Shown here one piece after another: positions 7,348 through 17,149 of a stretch of DNA of 64,000 nucleotides. The notes under the pieces were generated by a model that ran no database searches, was not told the origin of the DNA, and saw only the letters and a program-made list of their open reading frames with translations. Every line of letters starts with the position of its first letter. The stretch's first letter is position 1. The DNA is taken from the NCBI RefSeq assembly GCF_002979755.1, contig NZ_PCPP01000001.1, positions 2,574,665-2,638,664 on the forward strand. Direction: 5' to 3'. A program made the translations under genes and the position numbers. Source of the stretch: Chryseobacterium culicis. Lineage in GTDB: Bacteria > Bacteroidota > Bacteroidia > Flavobacteriales > Weeksellaceae.

Positions 7348-8013
7348 ATGAGAATTCTCCTCCTATTTCTTTTTTTCCCATTTCTAAGCTTTGCTCAAGA
7401 TAAATTTGAGTATAAAAAAGATTTTGAGAAAATACTTAAAGAAACAAAAAATATAAAATCAGAGCTTTATTATGATAATTTATTAGACAGATATAATAAA
7501 ATAGACACAACACTCACAGATAAGCAGGTACTGGCTTTACTAATTGGTTTTACAGATAATAAATTTTATAAACCCTATAAAGATCTTGAATTTGGAAAAA
7601 GATTATATCAATTGAATACAGAAAAGGAATATGAGAAAGTAATTCAGCTGGGTGATGAATTTTTGAAAACCCACCCTTTCGACCTGAAAACACTTTTCGA
7701 AACATCCTATGCCTATTTTAAAACTGACCATAAAGAAACAGCAGATCAATATCTATTGAAAACAAGAATAATATTTCATGCGATGGCCTACAGCGGGCAG
7801 GGATTTAGTCCTGATGAACCAACATTTGCATTAAATCCTAGTGATGGGCAGGATTATTTAAGAAAAGGGTTTAATATGAAGATTGGAAAAATGGGGTCTG
7901 GAAAGGATAAAAATGGTTATTTTCTGGATATTCTTGATATTAATTTCGACAATGGAAATACAACAAGTATGTACTTCATCATACCTCATGCAACAAAAAA
8001 AATGTTTGAATAG
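7348..8013 (+). CDS. DUF4919 secreted protein
   Basis: 221 residues from ATG 7348, chosen because the signal peptide (RILLLFLFFPFLSFAQ) follows; longer starts precede it without signal character. The pattern SELYYDNLLDRYNKIDTTLT and FGKRLYQL matches DUF4919, helical secreted proteins with a TPR-like middle (HPFDLKTLFETSYAYF). A paralogue is at 31577 (FYYPKLLKRLKQNDTLLT). Role unknown. Confidence 0.75.
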   Translation: MRILLLFLFFPFLSFAQDKFEYKKDFEKILKETKNIKSELYYDNLLDRYNKIDTTLTDKQVLALLIGFTDNKFYKPYKDLEFGKRLYQLNTEKEYEKVIQLGDEFLKTHPFDLKTLFETSYAYFKTDHKETADQYLLKTRIIFHAMAYSGQGFSPDEPTFALNPSDGQDYLRKGFNMKIGKMGSGKDKNGYFLDILDINFDNGNTTSMYFIIPHATKKMFE

Positions 8014-8055
8014 ATTTTCTTGTTATTCGTAGATTTGGGAACTAATAATCATGAT

Positions 8056-8715
8056 ATGAACGCTCAGGAACTTCAAACATTACTCACCGAAAGAGCTGAA
8101 AAATTCCATCTCAAAAATGAAGCATTTCACACCATCCACAAAATACTCTCAGAGGATCCTGATGAGCTTATAGGAGGCTTTGCCCGGCATGAAATTACTT
8201 TTGTATTTGAGGGATACCAATATCTGATTGAACAGCGATACCAGGAACCTATTATCCGGGCAAGAATAAGTCTTTGTGTGGAAAACGAAATCTATCTTAA
8301 AAACCTGGAATCCATCGGGTATTATGATCTTGAAATGGATTTTGATGGCGAAATAGTGGACGACTGGTTTGTCATTGAGAAGGAAAAATACCTGAAAGAT
8401 ATCGGAATCATATCCTATTTTCAGGAGATGAACAAAAAGATGCCTCCTCAATATTTACGTAGAAACCACAGTGAATATAAATTTGTTTCTTACATCTCCC
8501 TGATTGGAACACTCTTCATCAGCAAAGAATTTGAAGGGGCCGGAGTATTTATCAACAGAGCCAACACTTATTTAAATGATACCGATAATGTGTTACCAGA
8601 TAAAGATTATTTAAAAAAATGCCGGTATTTCCTGAAAATAATGACCCGCTACTTACTAGAAAACAATTTGTTATCAGAAGGTTTGAAACAAAGATTGATC
8701 GATAATAACAAATGA
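8056..8715 (+). CDS. Hypothetical cytoplasmic protein
   Basis: 219 residues from the ATG at 8056; in-frame TTG at 8020 is weaker. No signal peptide or membrane segment. Acidic, mixed alpha/beta N-terminal half (EITFVFEGYQYLIEQRY, YYDLEMDFDGEIVDDWFVI) and helical C-terminal half. I do not recognise a family. Being flanked by a SUKH gene, it could be another immunity-type protein, but that is only context. Confidence 0.65.
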   Translation: MNAQELQTLLTERAEKFHLKNEAFHTIHKILSEDPDELIGGFARHEITFVFEGYQYLIEQRYQEPIIRARISLCVENEIYLKNLESIGYYDLEMDFDGEIVDDWFVIEKEKYLKDIGIISYFQEMNKKMPPQYLRRNHSEYKFVSYISLIGTLFISKEFEGAGVFINRANTYLNDTDNVLPDKDYLKKCRYFLKIMTRYLLENNLLSEGLKQRLIDNNK

Positions 8716-8752
8716 ATACACCGGATCTTGTATCAATATTAGAAGAAATGTT

Positions 8753-9355
8753 ATGAAAAAAAGACAATTTAAAAAACTGGACAATTCAATTTCAAGTTTT
8801 CAATGGATAAAAAAGAAAAGTGAAAAATATTGGCAGAAAGTAGATCTGATGGAATGCTGGGGATTCCAGATTCAGGAAGGAAGCAAATGGAAAAAAGGAT
8901 TGTCAGAGTCTGAATTGGAAGATTTTCAGAAACAACTGAACATCACTTTTCCGGAGTCATTAAAGAACTATTACCGGACGATGAATGGACTTGATAAACC
9001 GGGAATAGATAATAATGGTGGTGAAGGAGAAATTGATTTTGGTCCTACCTTTTATTCATATCCTGAGGACATTCCCCTCATAAAAGCAAGAATTGAATGG
9101 ATAATGGAAGCCAATCGTGTGACAGAAGATATTTTGAAGAATCAAAATGTTCCTCCAATTATTCCCTATTTAGGACATCGGTTTTTAATACTGGATCATG
9201 AAGAACATGTACTTTCAATGTATGGCGATGATATTATATTCTGGGGCGGTAATTTATCAAAAGGAATTGCAAAAGATATTTTTCCAATTCGTCATGCTGA
9301 AAAAAAGAAAATTGATACAAGCTCATTTTGGAACAAAAAAATAGGTCGCTATTAA
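8753..9355 (+). CDS. SMI1/KNR4 (SUKH) family protein
   Basis: 200 residues. The SUKH core is seen at ~residues 44-80 (GLSESELEDFQKQLNITFPESLKNYYRTMNG split by the conserved PESLKNYY), with later YPEDIP and IIPYLGHRFLIL motifs typical of the family. Predicted immunity protein or toxin-system relative. It starts 37 nt after the preceding gene's stop and may be cotranscribed with it. Confidence 0.75.
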   Translation: MKKRQFKKLDNSISSFQWIKKKSEKYWQKVDLMECWGFQIQEGSKWKKGLSESELEDFQKQLNITFPESLKNYYRTMNGLDKPGIDNNGGEGEIDFGPTFYSYPEDIPLIKARIEWIMEANRVTEDILKNQNVPPIIPYLGHRFLILDHEEHVLSMYGDDIIFWGGNLSKGIAKDIFPIRHAEKKKIDTSSFWNKKIGRY

Positions 9356-9433
9356 GCTTAGTTTAATTTAGCTATATTAAATAAATTTTCCCACACGAAC
9401 TAATACATTAAGCTCTTTAGCCAGAAACAAACT

Positions 9434-10636
9434 ATGGAAATTAAAGCTGCCCTCGAAAAATATAAAATCATTGGCAAATACTTTGATCCTGATTATGAAC
9501 GGGAGAATGAAGCCTTGACTGAATTCAAAGCAAACAATCAAAATTTATCGGATCAACAAACAGCTGAATTACTAGATCTTCTTCAAAGTGATTCTGAAAT
9601 GCCCGACAAATATTTTGTTGCTGACTTACTTTATTTATACAACAGCTTCAGTAGAGATCTATTTGAGTCTCTATTAACAACAGCAATACATTATAAAGAT
9701 CCTAGTTTCAACAGAATATTTCTGATACCTTGTCTGAATGCATTTGGAACTAAAGCTGTTGCCAATTACCTTGCTGATCAATTCAGCAAAGGAGACATCA
9801 TCGAGCGTATAGGGATTTCTAATTTGATATACTGGCTAAAGCCACAAGGAAATGGCGAAGCAGATCAATTGCATCATACTATTTTAGAAAAAGCCAATAA
9901 CACCTCCAATTTAATTGAGCTTTATCATTATAAGTTACAATATAGAAACAAGCTCAATCATATCACTAAAATACCGGACAATGCTGAAAATCTTATTAAA
10001 GCTATTAAGGGGAATAAAGAATATGAAGAACTATTATTTGACAAGCTTGGCTGGATAAAAAAAACCCAAATACTCATCGAAAACAAAGGAATACAAACAG
10101 ACCTGTTTTACGTTCCTCCATTTACACTCAATGAAGGGGAAATTATTATTATAAATCTTTTCCACGGACCACACTTTTATGAAACGGAAATGTTTCTTAA
10201 AGATCTATTTTGTGGTAAAACAAACCATGAAAGTTTTATCATCCACAAAAAGATGACTTTTGCTGAACATTTCAGAGAATCAAATTTTAGAGACATTTTT
10301 TATCCTATGACGGTGGGAAAATATTTAAGAAAGAACACCAACCCAGCCAGTCCCTATGCAGCAAAAATTTATGAAACGGAATGGATAAACAAAAAAATAA
10401 AAGTAAATAGTATTACAGGTAACCCAAGACGATTATTAACTTTATATGCAACGCTTTCGAAGACAAATAATATTGTTTTTGATTTAGCAGGTCTAGATCC
10501 TGAGGGAGCGAAAGAAACTTATAAAATAGTAAAGGAAGCAGTAAAAAAAGGAGGTTCAGCCATTTTACTTGATGGATATGATGATATGAAAAACGACTGT
10601 ACAAAATATATTGAACTGCAATGGAAACAAGCATAA
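9434..10636 (+). CDS. Hypothetical two-domain protein
   Basis: 400 residues, no signal peptide. Residues 1-200 are helical and resemble HEAT-like arrays (LLDLLQSDSEMPDKYFVADLLYLY); residues ~215-400 are mixed alpha/beta with FYVPPFTLNEGEIIIINLFHGPHFYE and a C-terminal GGSAILLDGYDD segment. I do not recognise a family. The gene lies among SUKH and hypothetical genes and its stop codon overlaps a possible alternative start of the DUF2461 gene. Confidence 0.65.
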   Translation: MEIKAALEKYKIIGKYFDPDYERENEALTEFKANNQNLSDQQTAELLDLLQSDSEMPDKYFVADLLYLYNSFSRDLFESLLTTAIHYKDPSFNRIFLIPCLNAFGTKAVANYLADQFSKGDIIERIGISNLIYWLKPQGNGEADQLHHTILEKANNTSNLIELYHYKLQYRNKLNHITKIPDNAENLIKAIKGNKEYEELLFDKLGWIKKTQILIENKGIQTDLFYVPPFTLNEGEIIIINLFHGPHFYETEMFLKDLFCGKTNHESFIIHKKMTFAEHFRESNFRDIFYPMTVGKYLRKNTNPASPYAAKIYETEWINKKIKVNSITGNPRRLLTLYATLSKTNNIVFDLAGLDPEGAKETYKIVKEAVKKGGSAILLDGYDDMKNDCTKYIELQWKQA

Positions 10637-10653
10637 CTTCTCTAAATAACAAC

Positions 10654-11313
10654 ATGAAAAAAGCATTTGAATTCCTTACCCATTTAAAAGAAAACAATAA
10701 TCGTGAATGGTTTGCTCAACACAAATCCGAATACGACATCATTGTAAAAGAAAACAAAGTTTTTTTTACTCAGATTTATAATACCCTTCAGGAGCATGAT
10801 CAGCTTAAAGGAATCCATATTTTCAGGATTTATAATGACGTTCGTTTTTCCAAAGACAAGACACCGTATAAATCCTATCTCGGAGTGGGATATTCCCGTT
10901 CAAAACCTATGCTGAGAGGCGGATATTATATTCAGCTGGAACCGGGTAACAGTTTTGTAGGAGGTGGTTTTTGGGGTCCGGAAGCCAAAGATTTACTTCG
11001 TATCCGTAAAGAATTTGAAATCAGCAGTACAGAAATTGAAAAAATTATCTCTGACAAAACTTTTATACAATATTTTGGAGAACTTAAAGGTGACGCTGTA
11101 AAAACAGCCCCACGAGGTTTTGATAAAAATCATCCGGCTATAGATTTGATCAGAAAAAAGCAGTTTCTGGTGATGCGGAAGTTTACCGATAAGGAAGTTT
11201 TATCAGACAATTTTCAAAAAGAAGCCCAGCAAACCTTACTTGCCATGCGTCCTTTTTTTGATTATATGAGTGAAGTGCTGACCACGGATTTGAACGGGGA
11301 ACCTTTGTTTTAA
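10654..11313 (+). CDS. DUF2461 (TIGR02453) family protein
   Basis: 219 residues from ATG 10654, which places FEFLTHLKENNNREWF at the N-terminus as in the family; ATG 10621 would add eleven residues overlapping the upstream gene. Family motifs: NREWFAQHK, FRIYNDVRFSKDKTPYKSY, RGGYYIQLEPG, and a C-terminal MRPFFDYMSEVL. Widespread, cytoplasmic, function unproven. Confidence 0.85.
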   Translation: MKKAFEFLTHLKENNNREWFAQHKSEYDIIVKENKVFFTQIYNTLQEHDQLKGIHIFRIYNDVRFSKDKTPYKSYLGVGYSRSKPMLRGGYYIQLEPGNSFVGGGFWGPEAKDLLRIRKEFEISSTEIEKIISDKTFIQYFGELKGDAVKTAPRGFDKNHPAIDLIRKKQFLVMRKFTDKEVLSDNFQKEAQQTLLAMRPFFDYMSEVLTTDLNGEPLF

Positions 11314-11417
11314 AATAAGAAGTTTTTTATGTACTCTATATGAGAAAAGAGGAGTTCAGAAAGTAAAATATTCAAGATTAAACAATCGAATAAAAAATAA
11401 TATTATTTCTTCAAAAA

Positions 11418-11930
11418 ATGAAATGGATCCTGCAAATTTTAATTTTATCCATCATTGATTTTCTCGTTATCTGGACCTGGTTCTACAATATTGATCCAGA
11501 TCCCAGCATTTCAATTGCAGTTGTAATAATTTACCCCGTGTTATTTTTCAGTAATCTGCTGGCAGGAGGTATTTTGTGGATAACAAAGAAAAGAAACTTA
11601 TCATTGTTGTTTATCATCAATTCTGTTGTCGCCGTTGTGATCGCCAGTTTTCTTTGGTCAAATGCTATCAGAAGACACCAAAATCGAATTTGGATCAGCT
11701 ATAGCTTTCCTCACAATGCAAAAAATTATCATATTGACATTCACAAACCCAATAATACATTTACAATCACAGAATATGATAATCCGGGAAGTTCCTGGAT
11801 ATTTCAGGAAGGAATTTGCACTTATGAAAGCGGAAAAATAATTTTAAAAACAGATTCTACCCTATATAATATTGAACACAATGTATTAATAGGATTTACA
11901 AAAAATAAAATTCAGCTAAAAAAGGAATAA
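11418..11930 (+). CDS. Hypothetical membrane protein
   Basis: 170 residues with three predicted transmembrane helices (about 5-23, 32-53, 62-82) followed by an ~80-residue soluble C-terminal domain with beta-rich sequence (ISYSFPHNAKNYHIDIHKP). No known family recognised. Spaced 104 bp after the DUF2461 gene, so it may have its own promoter. Confidence 0.65.
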   Translation: MKWILQILILSIIDFLVIWTWFYNIDPDPSISIAVVIIYPVLFFSNLLAGGILWITKKRNLSLLFIINSVVAVVIASFLWSNAIRRHQNRIWISYSFPHNAKNYHIDIHKPNNTFTITEYDNPGSSWIFQEGICTYESGKIILKTDSTLYNIEHNVLIGFTKNKIQLKKE

Positions 11931-11962
11931 CAACCCTTTATAAAACATGTTCCAATAAAGCC

Positions 11963-12511
11963 ATGAAAAAAACATCCTTATTTATTTTCGCTTCTTTTAT
12001 ACTATTGTGTTGTTCTGATAATTCAATACGGTCACTAGATTTTGGTGATTTTAGATTAAAGGCTCCAGGAAGCTGGAAAAAATTGAAACCGGAAGCTTGT
12101 GATAGTAATGCTGGAATTATCATTACAAAAAATAATGATTCGATTTTTTATGATTACGGACCTTATTCCTATTCATTAGAAGAAAATATCACGATTATTA
12201 GCAGAAGAGATGTCAACGAACTTCTAACGGTGAATCCAAAGGCTGATACAACAGAATTTATTATCATTGATAAAAATTCAAAGAGAGAAGATTTTGTAAA
12301 AAGTAAAATAACCTATAAAAAAATTGATGGGTACAAGGCTAAAATAGTAGAGCCCAAACAAGTGGGAAAAGGAATGACAGGAATTTATATCGACAGCCTC
12401 AAGACTGAATCAATAGGAAAAATCAGATTCAATCTATATGGTACAAATCTGAAGAAAGAAACTCAGATAGAACTTTTACAGGCAATTCAAACATTACAGT
12501 TCAGAAAATAA
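11963..12511 (+). CDS. Hypothetical lipoprotein
   Basis: 182 residues. Signal KKTSLFIFASFILLCC with a lipobox Cys near residue 16-17. The mature start has FGDFRLKAPGSWKKL, a small domain also seen in other secreted Chryseobacterium proteins (compare FEIPGKWEY in the gene at 3005). Probably periplasmic and membrane-anchored; role unknown. Confidence 0.7.
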   Translation: MKKTSLFIFASFILLCCSDNSIRSLDFGDFRLKAPGSWKKLKPEACDSNAGIIITKNNDSIFYDYGPYSYSLEENITIISRRDVNELLTVNPKADTTEFIIIDKNSKREDFVKSKITYKKIDGYKAKIVEPKQVGKGMTGIYIDSLKTESIGKIRFNLYGTNLKKETQIELLQAIQTLQFRK

Positions 12512-12576
12512 TATTTGAAGTACAGAAAAAAATAAGCGTCTCTTTTTTTGTATTTTACCCCAATTAAAAACAACCC

Positions 12577-13545
12577 ATGAAAATAAAAATCCTTCTACTC
12601 CTTTTATTCATTGTCAATGTTGTCAAGGCACAAATCACAGAGAAAATCACCATTCCTTCCGGTGTGGTTTATCACTATGCTGATGATAAAACAAATGAGA
12701 AAGCAAAAAAAATGCTTACTGAGAGCCTTACCAATACAGCCAATAATGATCTATTGGGGAAAAATTTAATTATAGGGCCAACTCTTTGGAAAAGATTTAA
12801 AAATATTGAAAGCTTAAAAACGATACCTGACAGTTTGATTTTCCACATAGATGATATGGAAATCGAAGGGAAAATGGCAAAGAAACTGGATGACTCAAAA
12901 AAGATATGGAATGAATTTAAAAAAGAAGTTTCCGGAAATTATCAGATCAGAAAAGCCAATGAAGATGAATTAAAATATTATTGGTCCACCATTTCGTTTG
13001 ACATCCAGGAGCCTTTATTCATTCTGCAAACCGAAAATCATGATTACATCATAAATTTCCTGAAAGAAAAGCTGAAATTATTCTGGCTTGATGAGTTTCC
13101 CAATAAAAATGCTTACAACAATCCCATTGATAACGGAACCTATACAACGGATGGAGCTTTCAAAAAGTATAGAAATGGTAATGAAGTTTACATGACCGAT
13201 AAGGGAAACAAGGAAACAAAACTTGAAAAAGTACTATTCTTAAGCAGTGAGCCTGAAATACAGGCCAATTCTTCCGTTGAGGATATTCAGGCTGTTATAG
13301 AAAAGACCAACAGAATCTTTGAGAACCTGTTTAAAAACTCTAAGAAAGAAGGAAAAATAATGGTTCAATTCGAATTAGGAAAAAAGAAGAATGACATCCA
13401 ATATGCGGTTAAAGATGATCTGGATCTGGAAATTATGAAAGAATTCGAAAAACAGGTCAATGAAGAAAAATATCCCAATTCCAAGAAAAATACGGTGAAA
13501 TTTCAGCTGATTTATAAGGTCAATTCTTATAATGATACAGAATAA
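12577..13545 (+). CDS. Secreted hypothetical protein
   Basis: 322 residues. Signal peptide residues 1-18 (KIKILLLLLFIVNVVKAQ). The mature region is charged and mostly helical, with a C-terminal segment (MVQFELGKKKNDIQYAV) that could be a strand-rich domain. No catalytic motif or family recognised. It is the first of several consecutive exported-protein genes (12.6-15.9 kb) in one direction, each preceded by a 50-70 bp gap. Confidence 0.7.
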   Translation: MKIKILLLLLFIVNVVKAQITEKITIPSGVVYHYADDKTNEKAKKMLTESLTNTANNDLLGKNLIIGPTLWKRFKNIESLKTIPDSLIFHIDDMEIEGKMAKKLDDSKKIWNEFKKEVSGNYQIRKANEDELKYYWSTISFDIQEPLFILQTENHDYIINFLKEKLKLFWLDEFPNKNAYNNPIDNGTYTTDGAFKKYRNGNEVYMTDKGNKETKLEKVLFLSSEPEIQANSSVEDIQAVIEKTNRIFENLFKNSKKEGKIMVQFELGKKKNDIQYAVKDDLDLEIMKEFEKQVNEEKYPNSKKNTVKFQLIYKVNSYNDTE

Positions 13546-13610
13546 GCGATCTTTTATTCTATTTCCCTATTCACTTATTTGTAATTTAGTCCCTTAGAAA
13601 AAACAAACCC

Positions 13611-14252
13611 ATGAAACTGTATATTTTATTTTCTCTTCTTTTTATTTCCAGCATCGTAACCGGACAAGAGAAAGAATATCCATCCATCAAAAAAGGAGAT
13701 TTTCCGGAAGGCGTTTATATGACACTGGAAGATGTTTTAAATAAAAAACCTTCTTCCACCGAAGAAGTATACTTCAAAGTCTGTGAAAAATGTGATTCTC
13801 TTGCTCTGCCGGAAAAGGCTCTGTTTTACTTTAAGCAAAAGAATAAAAGGGTTAAATTTCCGCTAGCCGTTTCGCATAAAGGAGAAATGTATTTTCAGAC
13901 CTATAGAAAATATACCAACAGAGACGACAAAGGATATGATCCTGACCAATATTCAAGATTTTGTAAAGTCCTGAATTATGGAAGATTCATTTATTTTGAA
14001 GAAAATATGAAAGGTTTATGGTCTAAAGCATTCTTAGGGGCATTAAGTCCTCTTGCCTATTCTATCAATGGAAAAACTAAAGGAATTGTTTTAGATTTAG
14101 ACAATAAAGAATTTAATATTCTCCAAGATTGTGATGATTTGAATGATTTTCTATCAGCCCATAATATTCCGCAAATCCCGTGTAACCCGGACGCGTATAC
14201 CATTGGAGATTTGAGAGCAAAAATTGAAGAAATCAATCTGCCTTACCGATAG
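13611..14252 (+). CDS. Secreted hypothetical protein
   Basis: 213 residues with a signal peptide (KLYILFSLLFISSIVTGQ). A pattern GDFPEGVYMTLEDVLNKKPS near residue 30 recurs in Chryseobacterium secreted hypotheticals. Two Cys pairs are present (CEKCDS; CNPD with QDCDD). Function unknown. Confidence 0.7.
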   Translation: MKLYILFSLLFISSIVTGQEKEYPSIKKGDFPEGVYMTLEDVLNKKPSSTEEVYFKVCEKCDSLALPEKALFYFKQKNKRVKFPLAVSHKGEMYFQTYRKYTNRDDKGYDPDQYSRFCKVLNYGRFIYFEENMKGLWSKAFLGALSPLAYSINGKTKGIVLDLDNKEFNILQDCDDLNDFLSAHNIPQIPCNPDAYTIGDLRAKIEEINLPYR

Positions 14253-14312
14253 GTTTACATTTACAATATATTTAAAGCCGTTGTAAGAACGATTTTATTA
14301 TTATAAAAACCA

Positions 14313-14858
14313 ATGAAAAAAATACTCACTCTACTCATATTATTTCCATTTATTTTTCTGTCAGCTCAGGATAATAATGATAATATATGTAAATACTTAT
14401 CTGAAGAACTTAAAGAGAAACCTTTAGAATGCATTGATAAGTCGACCATTAAAGAAAATAATGAAGTCTATCAGTTTTTCAAATGGTCTGCATTTCGAGA
14501 AAATTATTTACTCAGAATAGAAAAAACAGGACATAAATATATTCTTGTCAAAAAGAAAATATATACAAGTGAATATGATCAGAAAACAGGTGAAAAAATA
14601 GATTCAAGATTTAAAATTCTTGTACAGAAAAATTTAACCCAAAAACAATATGTACAATTCATGAAGCTATTGTCTGAAAATCATTTTTGGCTTAACAATA
14701 ATTATGAAGTTCCTACTACGTGTACAGATGGAGATGGTATAGTTATTTATGCAGTGAAGAAAAACAGTTTATTAAAAATGAGCAATGGCAACTGTGCTCC
14801 TCAAGATGAATATATGAATAATATGTATCAAAAAATCATCGAACTATTTAATGTATAG
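14313..14858 (+). CDS. Secreted hypothetical protein
   Basis: 181 residues; signal peptide KKILTLLILFPFIFLSAQ. Mature part has four cysteines (CKYLSEEL, LECIDK, TTCTDGDG, GNCAPQ) that may form disulfides after export. No family recognised. Followed at 18 nt by a small membrane protein gene, probably in one transcript. Confidence 0.7.
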   Translation: MKKILTLLILFPFIFLSAQDNNDNICKYLSEELKEKPLECIDKSTIKENNEVYQFFKWSAFRENYLLRIEKTGHKYILVKKKIYTSEYDQKTGEKIDSRFKILVQKNLTQKQYVQFMKLLSENHFWLNNNYEVPTTCTDGDGIVIYAVKKNSLLKMSNGNCAPQDEYMNNMYQKIIELFNV

Positions 14859-14876
14859 AAGAATAAAAATATCAAG

Positions 14877-15269
14877 TTGAAAATTTTACAAATAATTGGA
14901 ATTTTCCTGGTAATCGGAATTCTAAACACCGTTATTTCCGGTGAATATATAAAACTACTGAAGCTTCCCAGTGGAGATGTTGCAATGATTTCTATTGGAG
15001 TTATGACCATATCAGGTATTTCCTTAGCTGTCTCAACAATTCTAATTTCAATCATTAGTATTCAAAAGCAGCTCAGTCTTACAATATCCCTCCTGATCTA
15101 CCATATTATTTACTTTATAACTGTTACTTATTTTGGATTAGAATGGCCGATTGCAAGTTTTTCTTTTACGAATATTGATCTATTTATTATTCTCATTGGA
15201 TTTACAGTATGGGGATTTACTTTTGCAACTATAAAATTTTTTCAATCAAGAAAAAAACAAACCCCATGA
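14877..15269 (+). CDS. Small four-helix membrane protein
   Basis: 130 residues beginning at a TTG (no ATG in frame before the first helix). Four transmembrane segments are evident (about 3-20, 32-55, 62-83, 93-118), ending in RKKQTP. Unknown family. Its TGA overlaps the ATG of the next gene (ATGA), indicating translational coupling with the secreted TIMP-like protein. Confidence 0.65.
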   Translation: MKILQIIGIFLVIGILNTVISGEYIKLLKLPSGDVAMISIGVMTISGISLAVSTILISIISIQKQLSLTISLLIYHIIYFITVTYFGLEWPIASFSFTNIDLFIILIGFTVWGFTFATIKFFQSRKKQTP

Positions 15270-15922
15270 CATTCAAAGTTTTTTTACTCTCCCTTTTATT
15301 ATTTTCTGTAAAAGTTTTAGCCTGCAAATGTAATGGAGAACCCTCTTTAAAATCTTCGTTCAAAAATGCTGACTTTGTATTGATTGGGGAAGTATATGAT
15401 ATCTCAGAAGTACCTTCAGGATTCAAAACTGTACAAAACATTCTAAGCAAAGTCAAAATAAATAAAGTCTACAAATCAAATGACTATGGAGAATTCTATC
15501 AGCAGACTGCTACCCTTTTCGGATCTCCACTTCATTCCTGTGATGTTCTTTTTACCCAAAAGGGAAAATATCTGATTTTCGCCTATGAGGAAAAAGATAC
15601 CGGATTTCTCCTCTCCGATCATTGTTTTGTACAAAAAAGATTAGACGAACTTTCTTCTGCAGAATTACAAGAACTGGAATCTTTAAGTTCTCAGTATAAA
15701 AAATTATCTGAAAATTCCGACACATCCAATAATACTGAACTTACAGATTTAATTGTGGACGACTTCAAACAATCCGACAGAGAAATTAAAGAACAAAAAA
15801 AAGAAATATTAACGCTCAATCAGCAGAATAACAGGTACAAGACAATCATTTATATTTCCACTTTTGTTATTGTTATGCTTCTGATAGCACTGATTTTGTT
15901 ACGCAGAAGAACTCGATATTGA
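15266..15922 (+). CDS. Exported TIMP-like Cys protein with C-terminal anchor
   Basis: 218 residues from ATG 15266, coupled by ATGA to the upstream gene. Signal peptide ends at VLACKCNG; the CKC start followed by ADFVLIGEV and a later CDVLF/DHCF resembles the NTR/TIMP-like fold of small bacterial exported proteins. A helical linker (KEQKKEILTLNQQNNRYK) leads to a C-terminal transmembrane helix and RRRTRY tail, so it is probably membrane-tethered. The TIMP likeness is a fold guess, not proof of protease inhibition. Confidence 0.65.
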   Translation: MTFKVFLLSLLLFSVKVLACKCNGEPSLKSSFKNADFVLIGEVYDISEVPSGFKTVQNILSKVKINKVYKSNDYGEFYQQTATLFGSPLHSCDVLFTQKGKYLIFAYEEKDTGFLLSDHCFVQKRLDELSSAELQELESLSSQYKKLSENSDTSNNTELTDLIVDDFKQSDREIKEQKKEILTLNQQNNRYKTIIYISTFVIVMLLIALILLRRRTRY

Positions 15923-16003
15923 CATGAATGACAGGAGATTGTTTGTTGTGAAAATCATGTGAAAACCAATTTACCTATATTATTTCAACCACCATAAAAA
16001 TTT

Positions 16004-16480
16004 ATGAACTCAACTATGAACCAAATTCAACAATATGAAAATTTCTTTCAGGAAAGTAGTCCATATTATCTTGAAAAATTAAATCTTTTTGAAAAAGGAA
16101 AAAAATTCACCTTTAACTATGCTGCTTTTTTCTTTGGTGTATTCTGGTTTCTCTATAGAAGAATGTACCTGGAAGCCATACTCATTTACTCATTCTTCTT
16201 TGTTGAAGGCTGCTTTGAAAAATTTTTCTTAGCCCCAATAATTGGAGTGGAGCAAACCAAACTGGTTGGCTATATTATTACAATTTTCATGCTTATTATT
16301 TTAGGTTTTTGGGGAAATCTTCTTTACCTCAACAAAGCAAAGAAAACAATAGAAAAAGCAGAGGAAAAATTTCCGGAATATGAACAGCAAAAAAAATATT
16401 TGAGCAAAAAAGGAGGAACAAGCTTTCTGTACGTAAGTATTTTATTGATTATAATAATTGCCTCAATGGCTTTGAGTTAA
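16004..16480 (+). CDS. DUF2628 family membrane protein
   Basis: 158 residues. The DUF2628 pattern is seen: a soluble N-terminus, then FTFNYAAFFFGVFWFLYRRMYLEA leading into two helices, an inner loop ending in WGNLLYLNKAKKTI, and a final helix at 140-157. Starts could be ATG 16004 or 16016 (MNQIQQYENF); I keep the first. Function of the family is unknown. Confidence 0.75.
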   Translation: MNSTMNQIQQYENFFQESSPYYLEKLNLFEKGKKFTFNYAAFFFGVFWFLYRRMYLEAILIYSFFFVEGCFEKFFLAPIIGVEQTKLVGYIITIFMLIILGFWGNLLYLNKAKKTIEKAEEKFPEYEQQKKYLSKKGGTSFLYVSILLIIIIASMALS

Positions 16481-16591
16481 ATATTTATTTAAGTGTTGAA
16501 AATCAAAGAATAATACAAACCTTATTTTTAGTAAAAAAAGCAAAACATTCCTATCTTTATCGTTATTTCCAACTCATACCTATTTAAAAAA

Positions 16592-17143
16592 ATGAAAAAA
16601 GTAATATTAGATCTTGCCACTACTTTAGACGGTTTTATTGAAGGACCAAACGGAGAAACCGATTGGTGCATCATGGATGATGATATGGATTTTAATGGAT
16701 TTCTTTCCGGAATAGACACTATTTTTTACGGAAGGGTAAGCTATGATGCCTGGGGAAACTATCAGCCGGAAGAGAATACAGATCCGGAAGAACAAAAAGT
16801 TTGGGAAGAAGTTCATTCAAAAAATAAATTTGTCTTTTCCAGTCAAAACAGAGAAGATGAAAATGCTGTTTTTATCAGTTCTGATATTGTAGAAAAAGTT
16901 TCAGAAATAAAAAAACAGGGCGGAAAAGATATCTGGCTGTATGGAGGAGCAAGTCTTATTAAAACTTTTATTCAGAACAATCTTATCGACACCTATAGAA
17001 TATCCGTTCATCCGGTTGCTCTCGGGAAAGGGAAACCTCTTTTTGAAGATTTGAAGGGAAGGTTAAATTTAAAATTAATTAAAACCAATGTATTCAGATC
17101 CGGTGTAGTACAGCTTATTTACGAACCACAGACTCAAAGTTAA
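16592..17143 (+). CDS. Dihydrofolate-reductase-like (RibD C-terminal domain) protein
   Basis: 183 residues. Family motifs: KKVILDLATTLDGFIEGPNGETDW at the N-terminus, DTIFYGRVSYDAW, WLYGGASLIKTFI (nucleotide-binding loop) and HPVALGKGKPLF. These are the stand-alone RibD_C/YyaP-type proteins; likely an NADPH-dependent reductase with unassigned substrate. Close to a VOC protein gene (6 nt gap), so probably cotranscribed. Not evidently part of riboflavin synthesis. Confidence 0.85.
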   Translation: MKKVILDLATTLDGFIEGPNGETDWCIMDDDMDFNGFLSGIDTIFYGRVSYDAWGNYQPEENTDPEEQKVWEEVHSKNKFVFSSQNREDENAVFISSDIVEKVSEIKKQGGKDIWLYGGASLIKTFIQNNLIDTYRISVHPVALGKGKPLFEDLKGRLNLKLIKTNVFRSGVVQLIYEPQTQS

Positions 17144-17149
17144 TACAAG

